DNA from: Verticillium longisporum
Taxonomy: Eukaryota; Ascomycota; Sordariomycetes; Glomerellales; Plectosphaerellaceae
Assembly (NCBI GenBank): GCA_019188255.1
Contig: JAETXT010000004.1
Location: forward strand, 434,001 to 498,000
Length of the DNA stretch: 64,000 nt
Direction: 5' to 3'
Below, one piece after another: positions 9,782-20,990 of the stretch. A model generated the notes under the pieces. That model had not been told where the DNA came from and made no database searches. It was given only the letters and a program-made list of their open reading frames with translations. Numbering within the stretch: the first letter of the stretch is position 1; each line of letters starts with the position of its first letter. The translations under genes were made by a program, and so were the position numbers.

Positions 9782-12700
9782 ATGCCTGCTCGAACCTGTT
9801 CATACTGCGACGGCAGCTTCTCCAAGATTGAACATCTGAAGCGCCACGAGAGGTCCCGTATTTCAACCCCCAACTCGCGGCACTCGCGGAACTCGAGACC
9901 GTGACATCTGGCTCACAGGAAGGCGCGAACAGATACCGGCGAGAAGCCTTACACTTGTCGACTTTGCAACAAAAAGTTTGCGCGCGGGTAAGTCAGCTCG
10001 AATTCCGGGGTTGCGGGATACCATCTGCGTCTGAGAGTAGCGGGGCTAATGAGATGCCGATCGTCTTGATGCAAATAGTGATGTCCTTAAGCGGCATATC
10101 AGGGGCCACCTAGCCCAGAAAGAAGGCCAAAATGGCAAAGAGAGCAGAGAGCCCCGAGGCAGTCGACAAGCCGATGATGAGTCGGGATCTGGTGCCTCCC
10201 CGAGGTCATCGGGGGACGCCGAGAACACGACCGACACAGGGAACCTCTCCAGCGCTCGACCAGAGCAGGGCGATGATGACAACCTCACCATTACAGTGGC
10301 CAGCGTGCACAATCCGGACTTCGATTTTGGGACCTCGGTCGCGGTCATAGATCCACCCACAGAGAGTAATGACGACTTCGATGGTAACGAGCTTCTGGCC
10401 TCAGTTCCGACACAGCCGACGCATACCAATAGCATCGACAGGCCAAACCCAACGGATGCAAATTTATTTGAAGGGAACAGTCTGTTCTCGCCTTTGGTGG
10501 GAGATGCAGGCCGCACACCGCGAGAAATGCTCACCGCAGCCATGGCCTCGCAACAACCATTGGAAAGTGACCTCTCGGTCATTCTTGGATTCGCGCCCCG
10601 GGCGGCCTTTGGCGCCTTGAGTCATAACCGGGCTTTAGACTCCGATAACCTCGGATGGCTTTCCACATTTGACGCCGCCGTTCCTTCTCCACCAAACAGC
10701 ACGAATCCGTGGGATGCCTTCCTCATCTCCTTGGGTTCGCCCCTAATAAGAGACTTTCAGGGGAATTCGGCCCGCAAACATAGCTTCGGCTCCGACATAC
10801 CAGACGAGCGGTTCGCGAAAGTGGCCAGGCTGTGGCCAAAAAGGAGGGAGCGGCCGTGGTATATGATACAGACCCTTTGGCATGACGCCGCCAACCATGA
10901 AGGCACCAACCTCTTCTCTGAATCTCCACCAGGTGAAAGGGATGATAACTCCCCGTCCATGCGGACAAACGGCCCTCAGAGAGGCCTGGACGACGACAGG
11001 CGTCTATCACTAATCAGAGACCTATCACTACCTCGATTTGGCGGAGTAAGTATTCAACCGCGACGAGCTTTCTCTGGCCTGAGCTGATGCTGACATCTGC
11101 CAGGATGACAACGATCAGAGCCTTCAGAATAAATCTGGCCTTCCGACGGCAGACACCTTTGCCGTATGCATCGATCTCTACTTCCAGCGATTTCATCCAC
11201 TGTTCCCATTTATCCACGAGCCCACGTTTTCGGCCAGGCGCACACCAAACATTATTCTCCTCCCAATATGTCTGATTGGGCTCCATCTATTGGACCCGGA
11301 TAAGACGAGGCCGTTTGTGATCACTCAGGTTCTAGTAAGACTGGCCTTGAAGTATTTGTGTCTTACCCTCGATGTCATGGTACTGATCTGTATGGTCTGG
11401 TAGAGAGGAATTGAGAGGTGTACGACCGCACTAGCAAGGCCTTGGAAACGAAACGATTCCATGTCTCTCATTACCGTTCTTGGCTCTGCAATCTTGTATC
11501 TCAACTTTGCGTCAATTCTCGAAGTAAGTGCCGCTGATGGCTCCTTGTTGGTTAAGTTTCTGACCTTTTGCAGGAAGTTGCGCATTCAGAACTGACACAC
11601 GCACTCTACGCTAAAGCCTTGACTGTGAGTGAAAATAATTTCAAAGCCTTCAATGCGGCCAATGCATCAATTGATCAACATCAAAGCTAACACCCTTCAG
11701 GTCGCCCAACAGAGCGGCCTTTTCGAGGTGAGCAGGGGCCCCTCCATCTGCGAGGCGCTGTCACAAGAACGCCAAACGGACGCCGCTTGGAAGTCTTGGG
11801 CGCGGATAGAATCAGCCAAACGGTAAATCGTCCCTCCCCTGCATCAAGTCGCGTCTCTGGCGCTCAGTTGGGAGACTTTTGTTGACGCTTGCAACAGTGT
11901 GGTGGCATACCTTGTTGTAACCGACTGCTTGTACACGTCCAGCATCGGGCCAAAACCCATGACACAAGTGGATATGCTCCATATCCATGCTCCTTGCCCT
12001 GAAAATCTATTTGACGCAGTAGATGCAACTAGCTGGGCAAAGCTTGCGTCCATGTCACCCGCCACCTTCATAGATCCACCTGTCCTGGACTTCCAGGGCC
12101 ACAAGGCAACACTCCCGACGACGCTGTCCGCCAGCGTGATGGGCATGCACACATTACTATCAGCCACTTGGCTCTACATCGCCGACCTCCGCTACCGTAC
12201 TCTGCCATCTAGCTCCGATCCGCTCAGGAACAGCCTGTACCCTGGAGAGATATTCCAGGAAAGCTCGACGGGGGCCGCCATAGCACCTCTTCTCCGGGAA
12301 ATCTACGCCTCAGACCACGAGGGTCTGCTTGCCGGTGACCCCAACGCCATGGCCTTCTGGAACAACATGTGCGTCAACCTGACGGCCAATCTCGACCTGT
12401 TCGAGATCGCGGCTGGGCGCGAGGGCATGGAGGCAGGCAAGACGGCGCTCGAGAAAGTTTTCGTCTGGGCGCAGACCGCGCATGCGAGGCGCGCTTGTCT
12501 CCATGCCGCCCAGGTCTATGTCTGCATGGCGAAGAGGAAGATATCAGACGGCACCATGTTCATGTCGGAGATTGCACTGTTCAACGCTGCGCTCGTGTTG
12601 GGGCTGTACGTGTATGCGGCGCCAGACACGCTCGAAACTGGCACAGAGACACCACTGGAACTGCTTGACGAGGTGGACTGGAATCAGATTGGGGACGAAG

Positions 12701-12933
12701 GTCTCCCCGGATGGAACATGGAGCAGAACGACTGCAGTTATGCGGCGAGGAGGTTCATCAGCGAAGGAGGTGCCATTTCGTTCAATCGATATGTTTGCAT
12801 CGGGGGGTATGCCTCGGCGCGAAGGGTGATTCTAAACTACGTGGGCCTTCTGGAAGAGGTCGGAAGGTGGAACTGGCGACGGTTTCGTCACATATTACGA
12901 GTGATGAGCGATAGCATGGTGGAACTGGCATGA
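9782..12933 (+). CDS. C2H2 zinc-finger transcription factor with fungal-specific regulatory domain
   Basis: The ATG at 9782 opens a first finger CSYCDGSFSKIEHLKRH. After a 66-bp intron (9853-9918) comes a TGEKPYTC linker and a second finger CRLCNKKFARGDVLKRHIRGH, itself split by an intron (9988-10078). A long acidic, Ser/Asp-rich stretch follows, then a fungal-specific transcription-factor region (VCIDLYFQRFHPLFPFIHEPTFS, SAILYLNFASILE, HALYAKALTVAQQSGLFE). The total is about 950 residues. The C-terminal half from about 11899 is a long helical, Ala/Leu-rich domain ending at TGA 12931-12933. The gene sits in the middle of the catabolic block, and its own upstream region carries the shared YGTGGGG element. 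I infer a pathway-specific nuclear regulator; the ligand or inducer is unknown. Confidence 0.85.
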
Positions 12934-13049
12934 GAATAATGAAAAGGAGATTGGATTCAGTACAGTTTTGTGCTCTAGTACTTTCACATGGCCTGCTATA
13001 TCAACAATTTGCTGCCGAACCTCTCACTCAGTGGCACAATATCGCATAT

Positions 13050-14772
13050 CTAGTCACGCAACTTGGCGTTGTGGTAGAACTCGCGACGAGCACGCTCAGC
13101 AGCTTCGTCTTCCTTCACCTGCTTCAAGAGTTCCTGGATCCTGGGGTTGGTGGAGAATCGGTCCTAAAGGGTTGCAAGACACATGGTCAGTCCGGGTGTT
13201 GCAGCAAGTAATGGGGTGTTTTGTTTCACATGATATCAGGGGCGGCTACGTACTGGTAGATTATCCCATGCGCTGGCATCCGTTCCCTCGGCCTCAAGGA
13301 CACCGCTATCCTTGCGGGCCCATTCAGTGAAGAGGAGAGTCCTGCTGGTTTCCACCATGACAGTCATTTGCTCTAAAACTGCTGTCAGTAATGTCCAGTA
13401 TTGCATGTCGATCACGTCAAAGAACGAAGGACCTACCTTCCAAAATACGTCTAGGCTGGTTCGTCTGCACCTTGTGTTCCTCGATGTAGCGTTCATCAAA
13501 GCCTCCGTGAGGTGTGTGGCCGCCCTCATAACTGCCGCCGCCTGGCTGGAAGTCATTCGACCGGCCCAAACCGTTGCCATAAAGGCAGGTCAGGAACTCC
13601 GAGGCGGAGTTGCGATGGAAATACGGCGGGCGGAACGAGTTCGATGCAACGTCCCAGCGAGGGCCGAACCACAGGAAGTCAACAAGGGAAGTGTTAGGGT
13701 CCCTCGACTTGGCACTGAGAACAGTATTGATGGAGGGATCGGTATGGTCGACTGACGTGGCGTTTTGCGACACAAACTTTGTAAGATCGTACTGTAAAAT
13801 CTGTTAGCATGTCTCATGATCTCGTTGAATTAGTGGCACTCTTACCTTGTAAGGCACCGAATTACCGTGCCACGCAACCACATCAAAGGGGCTGTGGTTC
13901 TGCTTGATGCCGACATGCTTTCCATTGTTCTTCACTACGATGGTGAAGTCGCGATGAAGGTCTTCGTCAATGTGAGCTTTCGGATACAGGAAGTCGCGCG
14001 CGTTGGCCAGGCCGTAGCCTCCAATGGGGCCCAGGTCCGGCAGCTCCCAAGTTGAGCCCCAGACCTCAACGATGAAGCCGCGCGCGACAGGAACATCGGC
14101 AGCCAAGTCAATGCGGAAGCGGATGCCCCTCTGGATGACACAGATCTCTCCGGGTTGAAGGAAGAGCCTTCCCATTTCCGTTTGGATTTCGAGGTTTCCG
14201 AGCTGGGCTACAAGAAGGAAATCGCCGTCGATGTTGCAGTAAGCCTTGCCGGGCATGTTTTTGTTGAAGGCATAGACGTAGAGGGCGACACCCTCACGCA
14301 GGTTCGGGTCACCGCTGCCGGCTAGTGTCTGCAGTCCATCGGTAAAGTCGATCTGGTCATCGGCAGCAGGCAGGGGAAAGGGTTTCCATTCTGCTTGTGC
14401 CGGGATCGTTTCGACCTTGGTGTTCAGAGACAAGAAGCAGTTCTCGATGTTTGACCTCGTTTCTAGGTCAACGTAACCAGAATGCGCTGCCGATGGCCTG
14501 GCACGATACATGTAGGTATTCTGGTTGGCATGTCGAGGGGCCGCAAAAAAGGACGACGTCAGACCCTCGGTGTAAAGGCCGAAGCCTCGGTCTTGAGGGT
14601 TGTTCTGTGCAATAGGCAGAGCTCCGGGAATCACCTCGGACTGGTGTCTATTGTTCCATCCTGCGAAATATTCGTAGGGATCATTGGCGCGAGTAGGTTT
14701 TGACCGCTGAAGATCGGTGTAGTGGAAGATCTTCTGAGGATCAGTGGCGGCAACCCGTTCTTCGATAGTCAT
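13050..14772 (-). CDS. Homogentisate 1,2-dioxygenase family ring-cleavage enzyme, divergent
   Basis: This would be a non-haem Fe(II) dioxygenase of the cupin type. The first ATG in frame is at 14772. Family blocks appear in order: EVIPGALPIAQNNPQ, GLYTEGL then APRHANQNTYMYRARPS, LGNLEIQTEMGRLFLQPGEI, VVAWHGNSVPYKYDL (conserved His), RPPYFHRNSASEF (His and Glu iron ligands) and GGHTPHGGFD (third iron ligand His). At least three introns lie in the C-terminal third (about 13803-13848, 13375-13437 and 13163-13258); the stop is at 13050-13052. The C-terminal part departs from the usual HNMMLPHGPD form, so this is probably a paralogue with another substrate than homogentisate. The HmgA partners FahA and MaiA are not in the window. 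It faces the lyase across 579 bp. Confidence 0.85.
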
Positions 14773-15351
14773 GATGTCAGGCTGTTTCTTCAAGTGCTTT
14801 GGTATGTCTATCTTCTGGGAGCTAGATGTCTCCAAGTGCTCTAGAGCATTATGTAGACAGCTCAGGTCGGCTTCCCAAAGTTAGAAGTTTGGGACCAGTG
14901 TGTGGGGTCAACCCATCTCCTCATACTCCTCCTCCTTGCCACGAGACATCTCCAAACATGATTGATACACCAAAGTATGATCATAGGTGGCTGACGTCTG
15001 CTGGTGAGGAGAGAGCGTGGGGAGCTGTCGAGATGTGTCTCCCCACATTCCGGCCCCACCATGGTTGCGTACGGGGGTGTTGGAGCCTCTCCACCACCCG
15101 GCCCCTCGGGAATCTACACATGAGACTTCTCCCACATGGAGTTCGGATGCATGAAGTGGCAACCATCTTGTGCTCTTGATTCGTTTGATGGTACTCTCCG
15201 TGTTCCTTACCATGTTCTACGTGGGGTGAGCTCCGTGTTTAGTCACCATAAGTTCCCCCAATCTTTTCTCAATTGCAGTCAGCTAGTTCATGGTACCGAC
15301 AGAGGTTCACCAGGTTTTTCTAGACATTGGAAACACCCATCTCTCGCGAAC
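14773..15351. promoter_or_regulatory. Divergent promoter with five GTGGGG elements
   Basis: This is the densest motif site in the window: GTGGGG at 14902-14907, 15017-15022 and 15221-15226, and CCCCAC at 15041-15046 and 15054-15059. Four of the five fit YGTGGGG. A related TCCCACA lies near 15129. The interval serves the ring-cleavage enzyme on the left and the lyase on the right. Confidence 0.55.
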
Positions 15352-16878
15352 ATGAATGCCCTTCAACGAGTCACTCGCCAATTGGCAAGGGTGTCTGTAC
15401 GAACCATGCCCAGAATGAATCAACCTCCCAGGCGCCTACTGGGCAGTGTCAGTGCGCTCGATTCGGTGCTTTACCGAAGCATGTTTGGCACCGACGAAGC
15501 TCGAAAGGTATGGCATTTCGCTTTGTGTACACGAAGCACTGGAAGCAATCGAGAAGCTGACCTCATTTGGATCTCCGTTGCAGATCTTTAGCGACGAAGC
15601 CTACATCAAGAGCTGCGTGGACGTCGAGACGGCGTTGGCCAGGGCGCAAGCCAAATGCAATGTCATCCCGCAAACCGCGGCCGAAGCCATCACCTCCACA
15701 GCAGACGCCTCCAAGCTCAACTATGATCGACTCGCCAATGAGACAGAGATTGTCGGCTACCCCATCCTACCCCTCATCCGACAACTCACAGACCAGTGCG
15801 GCGGGCTGGCAAATACCTACACTGGGGCGCAACAACGCAAGACATCATGGACACGGCGTCAATGCTGCAGATGAAGGCTGGCCTTGACCTCGTCGAGACC
15901 AAGCTGCGAAGCGCCATCAGGGCGTTGACCAAATTGGCCGAAGAGTACCGAGATGCGCCCATGGCTGGACGTACTCATCTGCAGCATGCTCTTCCCGTCA
16001 CATTCGGCTACAAGTGCGCATCTTGGCTCAGCGGCCTTCAGAGGCATCTAGAGCGCATACAGCAACTGCGACCGCGCTGTCTGCTTGTTCAGTACGGTGG
16101 TGCGGCCGGAACACTCGCCTCTCTGGGTAATGGCAACGAAGGCATCGAGGTGCGCAAGCAGCTCGCGGAGGATCTTGGTCTCCACGACCCTTCCATGACG
16201 TGGCACGTCGCGAGGGACGGTGTCGCCGAAATCATCAACACGCTTGCCCTGATAGGAGGATCCCTGGGCAAGGTCGCGCTGGATCTCATCATCAGGTCCT
16301 CCAACGAGGTGGGTGAGGTCATGGAGCCTTTCGTACCGCACCGCGGCGCTTCTTCCACCATGCCACAGAAGAGAAATCCCATATCGAGCGAGCTCATCTT
16401 GGCGGCGTCCAAGCTGCTGCGCGCAAACGCTGGGTTAGGCTTGGACTCGATGGTCGCCGACTTTGAGCGGGCTTCGGGTCCTTGGCATCTCGAGTGGGTG
16501 GCCGTTCCTGAGAGCTTCGTCCTTGCTGTTGGAGCCCTTCATCAAGCAGAGTTTGTCTTCTCCGGCATGACGGTTGATCGGGAACGTCTACTTCACAACC
16601 TGAACTCCACGGACGGTCTCATCGTCGCTGAAGCTGTCATGATGGGCTTGGCGCCATACCTCGGCCGACAGAACAGCCACGATGTCATTTACGAGGCCTG
16701 CAAGACTGCCATAGAGACAAAGGCCACTTTGTACGAAGTTTTGAAGAGGAATAGCGAGGTTGTTACGCTGCTCGGCGACGACAAGTTGCAGGAGATGTGT
16801 GACCCCAAGAACTATTTGGGAGCTAGTACACAAATGGTAGATACTGTAACCGCATTGAGTAGGAGTCTTGGGGTTTGA
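15352..16878 (+). CDS. Fumarase/aspartase-superfamily lyase, PcaB (3-carboxymuconate cycloisomerase)-like, with one frameshift
   Basis: Enzymes of this group add or remove groups across a double bond; PcaB-type members lactonise 3-carboxy-cis,cis-muconate. The Arg-rich leader from 15352 (RVTRQLARVSVRTMPRM) suggests a mitochondrial presequence. After an intron (15508-15583) come IFSDEAYIKSCVDVE, YLHWGATTQDIMDTA, MAGRTHLQHALPVTFGYK, and the signature loop GASSTMPQKRNPISSE that marks the superfamily. The frame breaks once at about 15807-15813: GGLA continues in another frame as KYLHWGA, and one added A in the AAA run would restore it. No intron fits there. Because essential genes in this window show the same kind of break, I read this as a sequence error rather than a pseudogene. 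Adenylosuccinate lyase-like activity is the alternative. Confidence 0.8.
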
Positions 16879-17433
16879 TACTGAGCATCCCGGCAAGGTG
16901 GCAATTAGACAGGGAATGAGTAGACAATACAGTTCAATGGGCTTTCATGTGGTATTCTCATTGGGGCGTTACTGTCGCATCTGAACCTACCTACCTACCT
17001 GGCGTATCATCCACGCCCGCAAGCATTGAAACCAGGCTTGTATTGCCCTGGTCTGATCACATGTGCAACTTGTGCATAGGAAGGTGGCACATTTGTACTG
17101 GCGTAATGCATAGTGTAAGGCCTGAGAAATTACTCGAAATTTGGGACGTTGGGACACATGGGTCAACACGAGCTGGTCGAAAGGTTCATGGCCTCGTCCC
17201 AGCATGATAGCAGTGACCAGCAAGTGTAGACCCGTTCATTCCCGGAATTGCAAAATTGCAAAATTGCAGTGGATTGACAATTATAATCTCACTAATACGT
17301 TGTATCTCATGCCACGCTCCGTTTGTACAGTAGACCAATCTCCCCCGTCGGCTACACCAACAAAACACATGCATGAACCGCTTCTAAACCAGCCAGATTC
17401 CATCAAAAGAGTGTCGAGGGGGTATCGCCTCAA
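16879..17433. other. Convergent intergenic space
   Basis: This 555-bp gap separates the lyase and MFS stops. It holds a short run of CTAC repeats near 16988-17000 and no gene, promoter motif or RNA that I recognise. It has no GTGGGG element, which makes it a useful contrast with the promoters of the block. Confidence 0.5.
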
Positions 17434-19375
17434 TCAACCAATCCTCTTGGGCTCGCGCCTATCCTCAACGGTGGCAACCTCCACATCAGAGCTTCCGGGA
17501 CCGTCGCCGTGCAGCCTCTTCTCCGCGCCCCTCGACAACATGGCTGCCGCAACGTGGTTGGTCATGTGCTCATGAGGGTCCTTGATCCACAGGGAGCAAA
17601 TGAAGGCGACCACACTGAAGGGGATGGTGATGTAGAAGAGGAACTTGAAGGCGCGACCGTAGGCGAAACGCACGGCCTCTCTGAGTGTGTCCCGGATCTC
17701 GGGCGTCATACCAGCGATGCCTTCGAGACTCCCTGGGATATCAAGATTATAAGTAATGGCACCGGGAATAATGGCGCCCAAGTCGGCGGGGTTGAGTCCA
17801 CTGGCGAGGGCGGCCTTCACGACCTCCTCGCCTACGTAGTCGTTGAACTTGTTCTGGAAGACAGAGTTGAAGATTGCGTTTCCGACGGCGCCACCAGCGG
17901 ATCGGAACGTTCCGAGAAGACCCATGGCCACGCCGAGATGGGCGTGAGGAACGTGGAGACTGGCCACGGCGTAGCCGACAATGGTGCAGAGGAGGAACAT
18001 GGGAACACCGATGGCAGGGACGAAGGCCCAGGCGAGCTTGTGGTTCGGGGCCACGGTAGCGGCGCCGGCACCGATGAACACAGCCTGGAAGCCAGCGCCA
18101 GCGACGATGAGCCACTTGAGGTGACCAATCTTGTGGGCCAGCATGGGGATGACAACACCAGGGAAGAGACTCCAGATGTTCGTGGGCAGTGACAGCACGC
18201 CAATCTCGATGGGGTCGGTCGTGAACATGAAGAGCGAGCCCTGAGGTACCAGAGCCGAGAGGGCGTTGAAGTTCATGCCGCAGATGAATAGGACGATCAG
18301 GAGAAGAGTGAAGCCACGCCACATCTTGAAGAGCTCAAGAGGGAACAATGGGTCCTTGGCGTAGTTGAACTCCCAGGTAAAGCAAGCGACGAGGCCGGCG
18401 AAACCAACCAAGATGGGCGTCAGGGTGCTGGCGCTGTCCCAAGGGTGTTCAGGCGTGCCGCCCCAGGTGATGCCAACAAGGCACGTCGCGAGACCCAGGG
18501 TAAAGAGAGTGATGCCGATCCAGTCGATCTCTTTGAACTGCTGCCACCGAGTCTTGTCGAAGTCGCCCCTCGGATGGGTTGTCGGCCAGTAGAAGATGGC
18601 AGTTCCGATCAGGGAGATGGTCTCGGTAATGATGCCGATGTAGAAGATCCACCGCCATGTCGCATACTTGTAGAAGATGCCGGCGATAAGAGCCGTGATG
18701 ACACCCCTGTGGTAGAAGTTTCAGATTTAGCCAGTCTTCTTTCCAGCGTGGCTTGAAGCTTGGAGGGCTATTCAACGTACCAGGGCACGGTAATTCCACC
18801 TTCCAGAATACCCACGCCAACAGCCCGCCACTTGTTAGGCAGCATCTCAGGGACACCGGCGTAAGCAACAAAGATGAATCCTGTACCGAGACCGATGACG
18901 GTCTCAGCTGCGATCAGAGCAGCAACGCTCTGAGCTGTTGCTCCGACGATGGACCCAATCAACGTGACGAATTGGCCACCCAGAATCATGTTCCTTCGGC
19001 CAAAGATGTCACTCAGGGGCCCGCCGAGCGAGAAGGAGACGGCGGTGGAAAGAGACCACGCGCCAACGATCCAGGCGAACGGCGCGTCGTTGCCCAGGTC
19101 GTTACTGACCTGGACAACAATTGCTGCTATGACGACGAACGCGAGCGCAACGCCGGGACCAAAGGAGGCTGCCATGAACTGTGCAAGCAAACCCATTAGC
19201 CTCTGTATCGACTCGCTCGTTGTTCGAACAGGGCTGCTCAAAGTCTTGGGATACTTACAAAAATGGCGGCCCAGACTCTCCATCCAACCTTGACTTCCTC
19301 GTCCTGGTTGTCATATTGAACAGGCGCACCGGCGTCTTCGACACGCCGCTGCGTGGTTTCGCCGTCTTTCGACAT
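17434..19375 (-). CDS. MFS transporter, 14-TM drug/siderophore/TRI12-like type
   Basis: This is a membrane transporter of the major facilitator superfamily, about 590 residues. The ATG at 19375 begins a hydrophilic N-terminus (MSKDGETTQRRVEDAG), then TM1 is interrupted by an intron (about 19180-19258). The family loop appears as GGPLSDIFGRRNMILGG, followed by VIGLGTGFIFVAYAGVPEM. A second intron lies at about 18705-18782. Further hydrophobic segments include FTLLLIVLFICGMNFNALSAL, LLCTIVGYAVASL and FLFYITIPFSVVAFICSLWI, and the C-terminal tail is acidic and polar. The shape resembles TRI12-like proton antiporters. Next to catabolic genes and with four GTGGGG elements upstream, it may import an aromatic substrate or export a toxic intermediate. 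The substrate cannot be told from sequence. Confidence 0.85.
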
Positions 19376-19648
19376 GGTGAACGTATGTTTTCTTGAGTGA
19401 TTAGTGTGAAACTTGGGATTTCCAGGACCGAAAGTTGCTCAAGCTTGACAGCAAAGGAATCAACTCGGGCACTGAGGGTGACGATGTGTGTGAGTTATAC
19501 TTGAGTCTTTCGTGGCATTGCGTTCCAATGCTGCCCCAGATTCAGCCGCTGGTCTCGGCACGTCCATAACCCCAAACGCGCTATAGCTAACCCCGTGGTC
19601 GTCCCACTGCCGTACCCTCCAAGGCGAGCGCTCCAGCTACTCCAGACT

Positions 19649-19995
19649 GTGGGGTCTGGGGAATATGTGGTCTGTGGGGGAACAAAGCGTGTGGGGAAGC
19701 CCTGGGAGAGGGCGCGGAACTTCAGGGAGAGTGAGGATTCGTGAGGATTCGTGAGGGGTAAACTTTCCGCCAGCCAAGCCACGAGGCCAGGGTTGGCGTG
19801 CCTCTATTGACTTGTGAGGGCCAAGCACTGACCCGGCAGGCCCAGCGCTGAGGACAGACAAGTGCCGTGCTACGCCTCGCGTCGCGTCGCCGCACCCCCT
19901 GGTCTTCTCGGTAGTTCTTCACCGAACGATGCCGTTTTGTATGTGAATTCGGATCTGGTCGCAATCTTTCGGATCGAGGTCAATAGCCTGTGGGG
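19649..19995 (-). promoter_or_regulatory. Four TGTGGGG elements upstream of the MFS gene
   Basis: TGTGGGG cores lie at 19649-19654, 19674-19679, 19691-19696 and 19990-19995, from about 270 to 620 bp upstream of the ATG at 19375. The first three fall within 48 bp. The rest of the 1.6-kb gap to 20990 shows no gene that I can support. Confidence 0.5.
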
Positions 19996-20990
19996 CTTTG
20001 CATTATGCGTCAGGACCTGGTCCCTATCTGGACACTCCAAGGTTTGTCGCAGCAACAGCACCACCACCGCTTCGGTTTCCTTCGCCAAGAAATCGGTCAC
20101 ATTGCCATGATCTCTGCCTGGCGACGGATGGGCAAGCAATAATTCACCGGGCTATGCTCTTGTTGGGTAGGCAGGTTGCCACTACCACCACACGCATATG
20201 AATCAGCTGTGCAGGATACCAAAGAGCCCAATGCCCTGCTGCCAGTGTAATTTTTCCGAGGTTTCCGAGATGCCGAAATGTGTCCATCTCTACCATCAGT
20301 AACAAGAAATTCATCCATTACTGATCAATGCTGGCGATGACTGTGCTAAATCGGAGTCTTGCAATCTCTCGAAATGTAGAGAATCCCCAACGGAGAAGAC
20401 GAGTTCCCCGGCGGTGTCTCACCCCTTAGCTTCGCCCTTATCGTCCGTTCCCTCAGCTGAGGACCCCTAGACGCTTGATCTGCCATCTGACGCACAGACC
20501 TCACGATCTCTATGTGACAGAATCAGGAGGTCGGGATATATTGCTTAACAATGATCAGCATGGATTGAGAGTTCGTTCTTCGCATGGTACACATGGCGAA
20601 CATCAGTTTCGTCTATCTGCGAGAAACCATCAAGCGAGGACTATATTGCGTGCTCCTCCGCAGTCGAAAAAGCTACAATTGATTTCCCTCTACATTACTT
20701 ATACGGGTATCGGAACTGCCGCGAGGCGAGCGTTCCGAGGAAGGCTTGTTATGGCTCTCCGAGCCAAAAAGCATCACCTCTACGTGAAATACTAGGAAAA
20801 CCAAGAATTTCTTCCCCAATCGCAAAGTTGAATCGGACATCGCGTACAACAGAATATCAATGTTGTATTTTCAAGTTTATCGTCACCTGAAGCGCAACCC
20901 CCTAACCCCAAGCACCATCTGACCACTTGTCTTTCAATCAAACGATACGAGCTGTCCCTCACAAAGTTCTTCCCCGCGACATATGACGTT

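Noticed and set aside
14773..14835. Start of the ring-cleavage enzyme upstream at 14835
   Set aside because: The frame is open to there but the codon is TTG; the first in-frame ATG is at 14772, which leaves a normal N-terminus before the family blocks.
15352..16878. Calling the PcaB-like lyase a pseudogene
   Set aside because: There is only one single-base break in a short A run, and essential genes in the window show the same defect.
17509..18192. Plus-strand frame of 227 codons over the MFS gene
   Set aside because: It is antisense to a transporter with clear family motifs; the translation is Gly/Glu-rich without structure.
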